A stretch of 64,000 bases of DNA. It comes from Dryocosmus kuriphilus. Its lineage: Eukaryota > Arthropoda > Insecta > Hymenoptera > Cynipidae. The position numbers were made by a program, and so were the translations under genes. The notes under the pieces were generated by a model. That model was not told the DNA's origin, did no database searches, and worked only from the letters and a program-made list of their open reading frames with translations. The DNA lies in the NCBI GenBank assembly GCA_038277395.1, contig CM076190.1, forward strand, positions 130,602,197 to 130,666,196, written 5' to 3'. Shown piece by piece: positions 33,380 through 45,510 of the stretch (its first letter is position 1; every line of letters starts with the position of its first letter).

Positions 33380-33398
33380 GGCACGGCTTCGCCGTGCC
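33380..33398. repeat. Perfect GC hairpin near the Merlin remnant
   Basis: GGCACGGCTTCGCCGTGCC: eight-base arms around TTC, lying in a GC-rich patch (33345-33420). Its centre, GGCTTCGCC, is the complement of a GGCGAAGCC mini-hairpin, the same type as in the foldback arms, though the flanking sequence is unrelated. Confidence 0.5.
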
Positions 33399-33525
33399 CA
33401 CCGCCCACCGGTGTGCATTGGATCTCACAGGAGGGGGCGATGGCTGGGGCCCCCTCATTCTCACCCCTTTTTCTTTGCGTGCATTCATTATTTTCGAAGT
33501 TTCCTTCTTTCGAGTTCTAACCAAC

Positions 33526-34368
33526 ATGGATGAAAAATATGATATTTTCAGTCTGAGTATGATTCTTCAAAAAAGAGAAGCAACACTTCAGTGGTTGAGA
33601 CAAATTGAACTCATTCCAGCTGAACGATTTTGCTCAAAGCACAAGAAAAAAATGACTTTTTTAGAGTCTGAAATAACTTGCGGCCAGTTCTTGTGTTATA
33701 AAGAAGGCAAATATCGTCACAAAAATACCGTTGCGGAAAATACGTGGTTTGAGAGGTGTCACATGTCCGCACCGGCATGTATGCTTATTCTTTATTGTTT
33801 CGCCGTAGGCTTCAATTTCGAACAAACCATCCGGGAAAGTAGCACTGTCGAGGGTCAGTCGATTTCGCGAGAAACTGTTGCAGACCACGACTCTTTGTGT
33901 AGGGAGATCTGCATGGTTGCTCTTGACAGCACTTCGAAGAGGAAGTTCGCATTGGAGGTGTCGGTGAAGTAGTTGAAATAGATGAGTGCAAGATCGGGCG
34001 TCGAAAATACGAGCGAGGACGTGTAGTGGAAGGATCATGGATCCTCGGAATTCATGCATGTAGCAGAAGGGACAGAGATTCACACCGATTGTTGGAAGGG
34101 CTATATCAATCTCGAAGATCATGGATTTGTTCACCAAAGTGTTAATCATTCCGAGGAGTTTGTGAATAGCCACACCGGAGCACACACTCAAAATATTGAG
34201 TCATCTTGGCGGTGGATGCGACGATTCCCCTCACGAGGAGGAATCCACAAGAGCAATGTTGCAGAGTACCTCTGCGAATTTTTGTGGCGGCGAAGGCTCA
34301 AGAAAATAGATGCTGATCCATTTAAAGAACTAATCGCAAATATTAAAGTATGTTACCCTGGCCACTGA
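33526..34368 (+). pseudogene. Merlin-type (IS1016/ISXO2-like) transposase, frameshifted
   Basis: The frame from ATG 33526 (MDEKYDIFSLSMIL) has a CSKHKKKMTFLES start region, then CHMSAPACMLILYCFAVGF. It shifts at about 33955 into a frame reading EIDECKIGRRKYERGRVVEG, and shifts again near 34060 into IHTDCWKGYINLEDHGF, VNHSEEFVN, and IESSWRWMRR. EIDE, the TDxWKGY stretch and H-x-V-N-H-S are the DDE core of ISXO2-like transposases, found in eukaryotes as Merlin elements. Part of the middle of the core seems deleted at the second break. No terminal repeats were recognised. Confidence 0.7.
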
Positions 34369-34630
34369 TTATAATCAGCATTCTCAATTGAAGTAAATGC
34401 AAATATATTTCGTAATAATAAAATTTTAAAAAATTTTAAAAAAATTAATGAAAAATATTACAAAATATTTTAAAAAATTCTCTTCAAAATACTCAACCTT
34501 CCAGCGGTGAAGAACGTGAGTAGGTACCAAGCCGAAACCAATGGATATACAATGCAAGAACAAAGATCTATTGCACAGATAGCTGGATAAACAACATTAT
34601 ACCTGTGATCAATCACAGGGGTACCTTTCC

Positions 34631-34800
34631 GCCCCCACGTATTTCCGCAACTAGTCAGTGAATGTGCCCCCCCCCCCCACTTGGAAAGGGGAATGACCGT
34701 GATTGAACGTATTTTCGTAACTAGTCAGTGAATGCGTAGCCCCTCCCTTAACCATGGAAAAGGGGGACGAGCGTGACCGAACACATTTCCGTAACTTTCT
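34631..34800. repeat. Short tandem repeat, ~73 bp unit
   Basis: Two and a half units with CGTATTTCCGCAACTAGTCAG, at about 34638, 34709 and 34784 (the last diverging after CCGTAACT). Each ends with a C run and GGAAAAGGGG-like sequence and a CGTGA-GAAC joint. The rest of 34370-35110 is AT-rich with no gene. Confidence 0.55.
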
Positions 34801-35119
34801 TAATCTTCTTCTTGTTTTTCTAACTCAATCCTCTTTTTCTCAAAAAATAATGGTTTTGCACAAAAAGTGTATATAAGTAAAAAGATGTATTTTTATACTA
34901 GCTAAAACTTTTGTTTAAAATATTTTTCTAAATGCTGCGTAGTTACTGAGATAAACGCAATGAACGTGATTTTTATGGTGTTTTTTTATGGTTTTTACCA
35001 TGAAAATCGCCTAGTCGCTAATTTTCACTATCATATTCGTAATCAGCGCGTCAAAATACATAAGTACACGAAGTTTGAATAAAATCGGAAAATTCAGCTA
35101 TTCGGAATTGCACCCTAGA

Positions 35120-35655
35120 GAAGTTAATCGTCAGAATGATCGTTGGATCTGTAAAGATCCTACTGAAATTACTGCAGTTATGCACACAAAATTCCGCGCT
35201 TCAGTTGCTTGGTGTCATAAGCAGTGATGGGGATGTCATGCCACCTACTGTTTCGAGCAGAGCTTAAGTTTGAATGCTGAAGGATACATAGACGTCCTAA
35301 AAACAGTTGTCAAGCCCTGGATAGAAAAAGTTGCTGCTGGAAGAGAATGCGTGTTTCAGCAGGACTCCGCACCCGCTCACAAGTCCAGAAAAACTTAGGA
35401 ATAGCCTCACAGTAACCTCTGTTACCACTGGTCGCCGGATTTGTGGCCACCATCCAGCCCAGAATGCAATCCCCTTGACTACTACGTGTGGAGTATAGTT
35501 GAGAAAGATGTAAACGCGTAATCTTACAATACGCGCGATGCCCCGAGGACTTCCATTTTGGAGGTTATGACCAACATGACTGAGGTTAAACGCGCGTATT
35601 CTGGCTTCCCGTCCAGACTTGAGCTGGTAGTCCAAGCAAACGGCCAAATTGAATA
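35120..35655 (+). pseudogene. Mariner-superfamily transposase remnant, D37D type
   Basis: The reading frame has VMHTKFRASVAWCHK, then (frame and stops intervening) VVKPWIEKVAAG, CVFQQDSAPAHKSRKT and SPDLWPPSSPECNPLDYYVW. The second catalytic Asp in QQDSAPAH and the final Asp in PLDYY are separated by 37 residues including two stop codons, which points to the DD37D (maT-like) branch of the Tc1/mariner superfamily. The N-terminal half and the terminal repeats are not visible. Inactive. Confidence 0.65.
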
Positions 35656-37841
35656 ATTTTAATGTTTGACTATGTATTTAACATGTAACAAGTAGCGTAC
35701 GAATATAAAATTTTTAACATGAGTATCAATTAGTTTAATCTTTATATTGATTTTTCCGGATTTACTTCGGCGACCCGTACTTTCTTTTTGAGTACTCTAA
35801 ACATGTTCTCCTCTCCTTTCGTCAGCGCTCACGTTTCGCACCTGTACATGACGATCGGCATTATTATCGTTCTGTAAATCCTTACTTTGGTGTTTCTAGT
35901 TAGCGATCGCGATTTAAGTAACGTATTTGCTGCATAGTAGCACCCATTTTCAGCGTGCAATCGGCTGTTGATTTCCGTTTTAGTTTTATTGTCAAAACTA
36001 GTCATAATAGTTATAATAGTTATAATGGTCGCTAGTTATAATAGTCCCGAGGTATTTAAACTCATTAACTCTTTCCAACTTCATATTTCCAGCCATCAGA
36101 TCCCCCTCTTCATTACTTTTTTCTGATCTGTCGATTGTCAAATATTTGGTCTTCGATTCGCTAACTTCTAAACTTATTTCTTTGGCTTTTGTGACCAAAA
36201 TTTCTGCATTTTTCGCTACAGTTTCTTTATTATCCCCGACTAAGTCGAGATCATCCGCATATCCCAGAATTTGTATTATCCCATTGAGGGTAGCACCGGA
36301 CAGTTTCGTTTGTACTTGTTTGACCACGTATTCTAAAACTAAGTTGAAAAGAATGCACGAAAGCGCATCGAACTGTTTCAGGCCATCGCGGATAAATAAC
36401 TTTTCAGATAAATTTCCGTTTACCCGTATTCTGCACCTAGTGCCGCCTAAAAAAACTTCGACAAGTCTAACCAATTTCCATGGTACACCCATAGATAATA
36501 TCTCTGATACACCCAAGAACTCTAGAGTCCAGTACACTGGTGCGCGTATAATAGAGTCGTAAGCTTTTTTGAAAGCGATAAATAGCTGATGTATTGCTTC
36601 ACTAAATTCCCATTTCTTTTCTAACAGTTGTCTAATTGTAAACATTTGTTCGCTTGTAGACTAGTTTCGGCGGAATGAACACTGGTAATCCCCAATGATT
36701 GCCTCAGCAAAAGGGGTTAGTCTACTGAAGATTACATTGGACAGAATCTTATAGCACGAAGGCCCAAGTGAAATTCCCCAATAATTTTTACAGTTCGTTT
36801 TATTACCTTTTTTAAAAATGGGTATAATAATAGAGGTATTCCATTCCTCCGGTATGCTTTCTGTTTTGCAGATTGTGCGTATTAATTTACAGATTTGCCT
36901 TGTGAGGCAAGAGTTTCCATTTTTTATTAGTTCTGGCGGTAGGTTGTCGACGCCTGCGGCTTTGTTATTTTTCAAATTCTTTATGGACATTTCTATTTCT
37001 TTATCAGTAGGCTCATCAATTAGTAGATCAGCAGTGTGGATTTCATCGAGATTACCTTCAACGGGGGCTGCGCGTACGTTCAATCGATTATTATCGAAAA
37101 AGTTTTGCCATAAATTTAGTCTCTCTGTCGCCTCGGCTACTAGATTGCCATTTTCGTCCCTCATTAATTTCATTCTACTCTGAAAGCCTTTCCTTATAAA
37201 ATTGATTCCCCTGTACATCTCACGAGGGTTATTTTGTTTATTATGCATTTCTATTGCTTGTATTTTATTATTTTCCTACTTCCTTTTCTTGGATTTTTAA
37301 ACCTATTTGTACTTTTACTAATCTCGAGATAATTCTTATGTCTTTGATATCACTTGTTTTGTAAACTAATTAGTTTGGCGTTTCTTCGCTTTTTAAGCCA
37401 TAGTTTGCACTCTTCGTCGAAGCACGGTTTGCTTTTGGTTACTTTCCTTAAACCTATAGTACATTTCGCGGCTGTCTTTGTCGCCTTTTTCATATTACGT
37501 CGAAACTATTTGAAATCTCTACTTGATAATTCAAGGTTTCTGCTGGTGTTTTAAACTTATCTATGTTGAAATGGACTTTTGTCTCTGGGCAGCTAGTTTT
37601 CTTACTTAACGCTAGTCTAGATCTTACTTTCGCTATCACGAGAAAGTGGTCTGAATTTAAATCCGCTTCCATGTACGATCTTACATCGAGAATGTTTGTA
37701 TGATGTCTTCTGTCAATTAAATTGTGATCAAGCTGATTGTGAGTGATACCATCTGGTGATGTCCAGGTGGCCGTAGGTATATTTTTATGCTTGAAATATG
37801 TGCTTTCGACAGTCAGGCTCTTTGAAGCTGTAATAGTACAT

Positions 37842-37965
37842 TGCACAACAAGTTGAGAATTGAAATATTTACCAGGGACCTGAAGTTGACGGCGGAAGGC
37901 CGTATGAATCGTGCTGAAAGTAATATATATGGTAAATATGTCAATTCTCATCGAGTTGTGCATAC
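37842..37965. mobile_element. Short MITE, ~120 bp, in the LINE endonuclease
   Basis: The terminal repeats GCACAACAAGTTGAGAATTG on the left and, inverted, GCACAACTCGATGAGAATTG on the right are followed by A/CATATTTACC. The ends adjoin TA dinucleotides, and the element sits next to the larger MITE at 37968. Confidence 0.6.
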
Positions 37966-37967
37966 TA

Positions 37968-38359
37968 CTTTTCACAGCGAGTGTATCGAAAATTCGATTT
38001 TCGACGAATGAAGATCATGAGCGAAAATACGAAACGATACCTGTTTCTATAAAATACGATAGTCCTCCTCTTCACCGAATCACCGAACATTTCGTCTCTG
38101 TGTTTTGACGTAGACGCCATTTTGCATGTGTAAATTGGTGTGAACGTAGCTACGAAAAAGCGAGCGCGCGAGAATCGTACATCGATATGCTACGATTTGA
38201 CACGAAAACACTCGATGATTTTTCCTCACTCATTTGGGTTGAGTAATATAACCCGAAGATTGTTTTCCTTACTCTTGAGGAAGCAACGTGTAATCGGCCA
38301 AATTCGCCATGCTCTGCAGACGTCGAAAATCGACTTTTCGATACTCGAGTTGTGAAAAG
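37968..38359. mobile_element. MITE, 392 bp, TA target duplication
   Basis: Terminal repeats CTTTTCACAGCGAGTGTATCG and, inverted, CTTTTCACAACTCGAGTATCG both run into a CGATTTTCGACG block. TA flanks each side (37966-37967 and 38360-38361). It contains no gene. It lies in the LINE endonuclease frame between the NDNGTRVI block and a SLTVESTYFKHK block, sharing its insertion point with the 120 bp MITE. A Tc1/mariner-type transposase would be the expected mobiliser. Confidence 0.7.
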
Positions 38360-39385
38360 TATATTACTCTAGTCCCATTATCATTACTGACGTCATGCAA
38401 GCTTTCTGACCCTATTGTAGGCCTGTAAATCGGTTCTTTTCCAATTTTCGCGTTGAAATCTCTCAATACTATTTTCGTGTCAAACGTTGAGAACTTTTCA
38501 AAAACTTGTCCCATTGTCTCGTGAAAAAGATCTTTAGTATCTTCGTCTTTGTCCTCGGTAGGGCAGTGCACGTTGATTAGCACCTACTTGGAGAAATTAC
38601 CCTTTAGTACAATATATGACAACCGGCCGCTAATGAATTGCATATTGATAATGGCTTGCGAAATTCGTTTATTAATAGGAAAACCGGTCCCCAGTGTGCG
38701 CCCTTTATCTCCCCCATAGTGAAAAGTGCTATTATATCAATATCGTTATCTCTTTGATATCTCAATGACTTCGCTAAATACGCCAGTATTTAGACTAAGA
38801 GCGTTCAGAATTCCCGCCTTTAGATATTTTATTGTAGTTGTTTGTTTTTGGAAGTTAACCATGATAGTGTTAAGAAAATCCGCACGTTAGAGATCCTGTT
38901 CTGATCGCAGGTGAGTCCACCGTCCCAGGAGTGATAACCCCCATACCTCCCTAGGTCTAAGTATGGGAGCTTCCCGACTTTGACAAGGACCGCGTCAACT
39001 TGTCGTCAGAGACATTACGGTTTCTGTCTCGTATCCTAATGTCCCACTGCAAGGCAGTGCGCCACACGTTGACCCTACAGGCGAATCATTCCACACATCC
39101 CTTGCGGGCAGTGTCATCGCTGCGGTGTCCAGTGAGGCAGCGGGATTATTCCCTTACAAGATTTTCGGTATGGACGCGAAAGGGTGGGTCCTCCCAAACC
39201 ATAGCTGCCGTGTACCTATTTCCTACCAGTGTGGTCTCACCACACCCACGACTGGTTCCTATCGGCTGTCCGCGAATGCTTATTCTTGTCTTCGCAGATA
39301 AACTCAGGGGCTGTTCAACTTCAGGGGCCGTTCCTCTATCCGCAAACTGAGGACGCGTTACGCAGTGGTGACAGGAACCCACAGA

Positions 39386-40380
39386 GCAGAAGCAAAGAAT
39401 TAATTAAAGAAATTAAAGAATGCTTTAAAAATGATAGATTGGGATAGATTTTGACGTGAAAAGCGACGTCAAAAAATAAATAAATAAATAAAAAGACGTA
39501 TTTAAGGAAATAAATTATTTAAAGTTTATAAAAAATAATTAAAAGAACGTATTTGAGGAAAGATGTTATTAAATTTTTAATTTTAAATAAGTAAAAGAAA
39601 AAGAAATGAAGAAATTTACAAAGAAATTAATTAAAAAGAAATTAAACAAATTTCGCAGGATTGCATGTGGTTTTAAAGGATTTCATAGGATTTCCAATAA
39701 TATTAATAATCTTAAAGGATTTAAAAAGTTTTCAAGATATTTAAATATTGTAAGGGGTTTTGAAGAATTTCACAGTTTTTCAACAGTTTGAAAGATTTTC
39801 ATTTTTGTATGTTTGCCGAAGCGAGAAGTTTGAAAAATTTGTATTTTTTTATGCTTGAACCCTTTTGAAATTTATACATGCGTTTGTTGGCAAAATGGGA
39901 CCCTATCGACGCTAATTTTAATTAAAAATTTTAATTAGACTTCTAAATAAGACTTAAAAATTATTTTAATTTCATAATGGAAAAATACTAATTGCCTGAT
40001 GAAGATGTGTGAAATAATTTACGGCGACATTCATTAAAGGAAGGTTTATACTAGTGCCACCACGAAACACATTTATAACCTTATTGAAAGAATAAGAAGG
40101 CATTATTGTGAAACTCGTAAATGTAATGTAATTGTGAGTCCATGCTTCATTAAAAAAAAAATATTTACACACTTAATCTATCTTACTTTCGTACAATCTT
40201 CACGCTTTCGTTTCTTTCAAATAAGGATGTTTTTTATTACGAGTATCAATATCAGGTCTCAGACTCACTTCTGAGATAAAAAATCATTTTAATAAAAGAA
40301 ATTTAGAAAATATCTAAATCTAGAAACCTGTTTAACGACCATAATAAACATCAAAATTAAGGATTTGTAAAGTATAACAA
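39386..40380. other. AT-rich DNA with dispersed short repeats
   Basis: No gene is seen. Two motifs recur nearby: AATGATAGATTGGGATAGATTTTGAC at about 39430, repeated near 41010, and AAAAGACGTATTTAAGGAAATAAAT near 39490, repeated near 41888. At 40078-40195 there is a partial copy of the AATAAGAAGGCATTATTG block found in the secreted-gene 5' flanks. Confidence 0.45.
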
Positions 40381-40399
40381 AACAACTATCCGATTTTTG

Positions 40400-40780
40400 A
40401 ACAAAAGCATGGAAAAAGGTTTTTAAGAGAATTCAAGAAAGGAAAAACAAAAAAAGAAGAGGAGGAAAAAAGGAAAAGAAGGCAGCCAACCAAATCCCCT
40501 TCCTTCTTTCTTTTCCCCGCGTCTCCTTTTGCTTTTACCCTGTTTAAAAAACCAACCAAAAACCAATTACGCACAAGCCAACGTTTCGGTGTTCATACAC
40601 ACCCTTCTCAAGGAAAAAAAACAAAAGAAAGTAAAATAAAAGAAAATGAAAGAATAAATAAAATAAATAAAATAAAATAAAATAGAAAAAAATGAAACAT
40701 AATTGAATTAAACTCACAAAACAATAGAAAATTAATAACATAAAATAAAAATAAAAACAAAAATAATATCGTTCAGACAA
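40400..40780. repeat. Dispersed repeat, inverted copy at 46560-46960
   Basis: Shared landmarks include AAGGCAGCCAACCAAAT with AAGGCAACCAACCAAAT, TTACCCTGTTTAAAA with TTACCCTGTTAAAAG, and TTTCGGTGTTCAT-CACACCCTTCTCAAGG with TCTCGGTGTTCATG-CACCCTTATCAAGG, each followed by a long A-rich tail. The copies are in opposite orientation on either side of the CACAG transposon. No coding capacity. Confidence 0.6.
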
Positions 40781-41946
40781 TGATTTTCTTGTAATCGGTG
40801 AAAATCCTTGAAATCTTTGATATGAAATTTATTCCATAACTTTCTCTAAAAATGCCCTAAAATGCATACATGTCCACTTTCATTTCCTGTAATTTCTGCA
40901 GCAGAAGAAAAAAAGAAAGATATTATTAAATTTGCATTGCTAAAGAAATAAACAAACAAATGAATAAAGGAAATAATAAACAAATTATCAAAGAAATTAA
41001 AAAGGGCTTCAAGAATGATAGATTGGGTTAGATTTTGACATAAACAAAATTTTGGAGTGTCAGTACTGGGTTGTTTGTTGGAGCATAAACCATGTTTTTA
41101 TGTTCTAACGAACAATTCCTTTTATACATCAACTTATTTAAAATCAATTTTTACAACATTTCTAAATTACTAGTTTTTTTACGATCATGAAATGATACAT
41201 ATTATAAAATCAATGAATACAAATACTTGGAAAGATTAAATACCGTTCTAACCTCAAATTATGGTAAGCAATATCAAAATTCTTATAATTTCTATTAAAA
41301 ATTTTTTCCTACCTAATATTCGAAAAAAACAACATATTTCATTAACACTCCTAATGATTATGAAAATTCAGAACTTCAAACAATTTTTAACTTCAAAATT
41401 TCGACTTTCAGGTCTGGCGCTCCAAAAATTTCTTCGAAAATTAAAAAAAATTTTAACAATATATCATAAAATATTTTGAACTTGGTAGATATCATTATTT
41501 GTTAACATCTTTCGTTATCAATCATTATTACCATCTTTTATATTTTACCACCAATTAACCTGTTTTTTATACTAATGTTATTATAGAATTACTAAAGAGG
41601 AAAACGGTCCGCTTTCGAAAAGTCTTAAGAATTATACTCTAACAAAGTATAGATGAAGTCGCTAACCTTGGAATTCTCTTTCCCAAAAAAAAAGGAAATA
41701 AATAAATAAGGAACAAAAGACTTATATAAGAAATAAATTGTTTTAAAAAAAAAATTTACAAACTTTTTTCATTGTAATTTATTATTTACAACAATTAATC
41801 AAATAATAATAATATTATAATAATAATATTTGGTAAATGTTTAATATTAAATGATAATAAATAAATGAAGAGAAAAAGAGGAAAAAAGACGTATTTAAAG
41901 AAATAGGTTTTTAAAATTTATAAATTTATTCAATTGAAATTGATTA
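40781..41946. other. AT-rich DNA, nothing recognised
   Basis: Very AT-rich with short repeats of AATAAATAAATAAGG character and the second copy of AATGATAGATTGGGTTAGATTTTGAC near 41010. No coding frame or element ends up to the terminal repeat at 41947. Confidence 0.45.
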
Positions 41947-42194
41947 CACAGCCCCACAAAAAAAAAAAAAATTTTCACATCTGTGAACCAGACCCATGTA
42001 TCCCTATGTATTTTTCATCGCTGAATCCGAATCCGAGGTCAAAAAAAGTCATATACCCCCAAACAACACCCCTAGAATGGGGTGAAAATGAGATTAAGCA
42101 ACAAGCATAGTTGTTGCATCTTAATCAATCGAATAATACAAAATTTTAAGTGTATAGTGCATAAAATTGATTTAAAATACTCCTTCCCACCTAC

Positions 42195-42570
42195 CGCACC
42201 TACACCCTGACCCAGCTAATCCCTAGAAACCACCCCTATCAAACCACAAGCAGGCTAACCCACCTACCCTGGGAACAGCGATTTTAATCGCCTACTTTTT
42301 AAAAAAATAAATACATTCGACACCACAAGCGTGCTATCCCACCTACCCCTTAACCCAGCTCACCCCTAGAAAGCACCTCTACCAAACCACAAGCAGGCTA
42401 ACTCACCCACCTCCGGGACCAGCGATATAGTCGTCTATTTTTTTCTTAAATAAATACATTTAACACCACAAGCGTGCTAACCCACCTACCCCCTGAACCA
42501 GCTAACCCCTAGAAACCACCCCTACCAAACCACAAGCAGACTAACCCACCTACTATGGGAACAGAGAGTT
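42195..42570. repeat. Subterminal tandem repeats, left end
   Basis: About 2.7 units of ~140 bases containing CCACAAGCAGGCTAACCCACC, AGCTAACCCCTAGAAACCAC and AAATAAATACATT with CCACAAGCGTGCTA. The inverted set lies at 45135-45510. Repeated subterminal motifs in long terminal repeats are commonly transposase-binding sites, but that role is inferred. Confidence 0.65.
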
Positions 42571-43342
42571 TAGTCGAAACTCTACCCCTTTTTTTTGATA
42601 CTCTACCCATGTGAGAAGTCTCATGAAAATCGGCGCTGGACGGTAAGTATGCTGGATCAAACGCAATACTCATAAACTACCCCTAAGTTCAAAGGACACG
42701 GGAAAAGCAAGCAAAAAAAACTTAAATTTAACATTGTGGATGTAGTATATGGAGTTTTTACTGTGGAATGAGCACAAAATGATGACACATTAACCTTGTT
42801 AGAACTTGCGTGAGATTTTACTATAAGCCTTTTTTCGCTGGATGTTACTTGCTTTTTATTTATTTGTCACTTGGTTTTTACTTTGTTGGTTTGCATGTGA
42901 CTGTTAATTGGTTTTTATTCAGTCATTCCTTTTATTTAGTTATTCCTTTTATTCAGTTATTCCTCGCATGTTCCTTTTTTTCGTTATTTTTATTGTTAAT
43001 TGTTATGATCGGACCTGCGAGTTAACTACTGGAAGTGCAACTGGGGCTATTGATTGACAACCAATATTCTCGGTTGCTGCTGTGAGCTTGCTCTGCCGAT
43101 GTAGTTATTCTTGCAGGCTTTCAGAGGCCAGCCTTTTCGAGCCTTGATCAGGAAGTGCGCCATAGATAAGCAGGTCGGAGTCCTTATTGCTCCGGGTGGG
43201 TGCCAGTTCGTCCGTGAATTCCGGAACTGGTTAAATCTAGGTTAGGCTCCAGGGAACTGGGGTAGGAAAAGTTTCCAAGGGTATAACCGTTTCTAACTTT
43301 ACAGCCCGCTCTTTGCCGCACGATGCGCTGGTACAAATATTA

Positions 43343-45078
43343 ATGCAATCTTCTAGTCGAAAAAGTAAGAAAATGAAGGTGAGTAACACAGAACCCGTTC
43401 CCAGTACTTCTAGAACGAATGTTTCTCTTGTATGTAAAAATAGTCCAGACAGTTTTTGCTATATGTGTGGTTTTATAGTATTTAAATCTAGTCAAAATCG
43501 GTTCACTGCGCACATCAGACACATCTATAAAAACGCATTCAATGTAACAGTCCATGATGATCCGGAATGGTGGGTGCCAAGATTTCTCTGCAATTCTTGC
43601 TACGTATCATTGAATTGCTTGGGCCAGAACAGTAATAAGGTCTTGAAAATTCGGAGCCCAATGGAATGGAGAGAACCTCGACCGGATCATTCAAATTGTT
43701 ACTTCTGTCTGTCAAATATATCTGGTGTCAGCCTCAGGTACAAACATAAAGCCAGGTACGCAACTGTAGAAAGTGTAACGTATCCCAAATTTTTTCAGGA
43801 AGAACTTTCCCTGTTACCGGCAAACGAGGGAGAAGAAATGAACGTTAGTAACCAATCAGAAGTGCGCAAGTCCAAGATGAGGGCAACGAGGACGAAAGTA
43901 ACTCAAGACAGGATAGTGATTCATCAGAGAGTGGGGAGGAAAGCTGCAGGGAACCGACGAAACAGCCAAACCTGTACACTCAGGATCGTTTAAATGATTT
44001 GGTGAGAGATCTTGGACTAGACAAAGAGAGAGCAGAACTATTGACTTCTCGACTGCAAGAGAATAACCTCTTAACACCAAAAACCAAAGTATCTGTATAC
44101 CGCAATAGAGAACGAGATTTTTTACAGTATTTCACTCAAGAGGATTCTGTCGTATATTGCTGTGATATCGAGGGTCTAATGAATCAAATGAAAGGTAGTA
44201 TCTACAAAGATGAAGAATGGCGACTGTTCATTGACGCAAGTAGAAGAAGTTTGAAAGCCGTTCTATTACACATTAAAAATGTCTATGCATCTATGCCGAT
44301 TGGACTTTCGGTGATACATCGAGAATCGTATGAAACTTTCAAAATTTTACTTGAAAAGTTGAACTATCGTCGACATGAATGGTCTATTTGTGGAGACCTT
44401 AAAATGATTTCAATACTTCTAGGTCAACAATTTCAACGTGGTGAAAAAAATATTGTCGAGAACAGGTTGGTAGAAACCAGAAAAATATTACTTCCACCAC
44501 TCCACATCAAACTCGGACTCATGAAGCAGTTCGTGAAGGCGCTCGACAAGGACGGAGACTGTTTTCTATACCTTGCGGAAAAATTTCCTCAAATTTCGAA
44601 GGAAAAGCTGAAGGCTGTTATCTTTGATGGGCCACAAATTCGTGCAGCTATGAAAGATGACACGTTTGTCGCTAGAATTAGTGAACTTGAAAGAAAAGCT
44701 TGGCTCAGTTTCAAGACTGTAGTCGAAAATTTTCTGGGTAACAAGAAAGCTCAGACTTATAGGCGGATAGTTGAGGATATGTTGAAAAATTTTAAAACAT
44801 TAGGTTGTAGGATGAGTTTGAAAGTACATGTCTTGCATTCCCATCTAGATTTTTTTCCAGAAAATCTAGGCCTCTACAGTGAAGAGCAAGGTGAACGGTT
44901 TCACCAGGATTTTTCCGAAATGGAGAAGCGCTACCAAGGGAGGTGGGACGAGCACATGATGGCGGATTACTGTTGGTCCTTGAAGAGAGATACAGAAGGA
45001 TACCATAAACTCCAATCAGTAAGAAGATGCTTTGAAAACAAATGCAAGAGATACTACAAAAAAAGGGAAGGTAAATAA
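43343..45078 (+). pseudogene. Transposase-like protein of the CACAG element, one frameshift
   Basis: Part 1 (ATG 43343 to about 43860) has the zinc-binding N-terminus: CYMCGFIVFK, FLCNSCYVSL, a PMEWREPRPDH segment and CYFCLSNISG. Part 2, in another frame, starts within an acidic linker (DESNSRQDSDSSESGEE, near 43890) and runs to 45078. It includes CDIEGLMNQMKGSIYKDEEW, SICGDLKMISILLG, PPLHIKLGLMKQFVKALDKD, HSHLDFFPENLG and GERFHQDFSEMEKRYQG, ending with MMADYCWSLKRD. This architecture matches a large family found in insects and Hydra, recalled but not named. In relatives a cysteine-containing segment of about 40-50 residues lies between the ILLG and RGEKNIV blocks; it seems deleted here. With one frameshift and that gap it is probably dead. 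Confidence 0.7.
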
Positions 45079-45134
45079 ACAGGGGTGAGTAAATAAATAA
45101 ATAAACAAAAACAGGGTTTCGACTAAACTTGTTG

Positions 45135-45510
45135 TTTTCAGGGTTAGGTGGGTTAGCCTGCTTGTGGTTTAGTAGGGATGGTTTCAAGGGGTTAGGTGGG
45201 TTGGAGGTAGGTGGATTAGCACGCTTGTGGTGTTAAATGTATTTATTTTTTAAAAAAATAGGCGACTATAATCGCTGCTTCCGGGGGTGGGTGAGTTAGC
45301 CTGCTTGTGGTTTGGTAGGGCTGCTTTCTAGGGGTTAGCTGGGCTAAGGGATAGGTGGGATAGCACGCTTGTAGTTTCGAATGTATTTATTCTTTAAAAA
45401 AGTAGGCGACTAAAATCGCTGTTCCCAGGGGTAGGTGGGTTTGCCTACTTGTGGTTTGAAAGGGGTGGTTTCTAGGGGTTAGCTGGGTTAGGGGGTAAGT
45501 GGGGTAGGTG
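45135..45510. repeat. Subterminal tandem repeats, right end
   Basis: The inverted counterpart of 42195-42570: GGTGGGTTAGCCTGCTTGTGG, TTTCTAGGGGTTAGCTGGG, and AGCACGCTTGTGGTG followed by AATGTATTTATTTTTTAAAAA, in about 2.7 units. Unit order and divergence resemble the left end, so the arrays probably pre-date the insertion. Confidence 0.65.

Larger units (their letters stand above)
35765..39385 (-). pseudogene. RTE-like LINE, ~3.6 kb, inactive
   Basis: Read on the minus strand, the 5' part (39385 to about 38600) is a decayed coding region. Next come endonuclease blocks: LRDFNAKIGKEPIYRP near 38460, TWTSPDGITHNQLDHNLIDR near 37730 and NSDHFLVIAKVR near 37635. The RT follows: NNKAAGVDNLPPELIKNG near 36950, NTSIIIPIFKKGNKTNC near 36820, LFIAFKKAYDSI (motif A) near 36570 and QILGYADDLDLVGD (motif C) near 36250. 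The thumb runs to about 35765. An in-frame TAG lies near 36660, and two MITEs interrupt the endonuclease. The type of sequence is what databases often call craniofacial development protein 2-like; clade assignment to RTE is by recollection. A relative lies at 49645-50415. Confidence 0.75.

Noticed and set aside
40544..40780. Hydrophobic phenylalanine-rich frame as a membrane protein
   Set aside because: It is the translation of an A-rich tail (T-rich on the other strand) of a dispersed repeat, also seen at 46560-46740.
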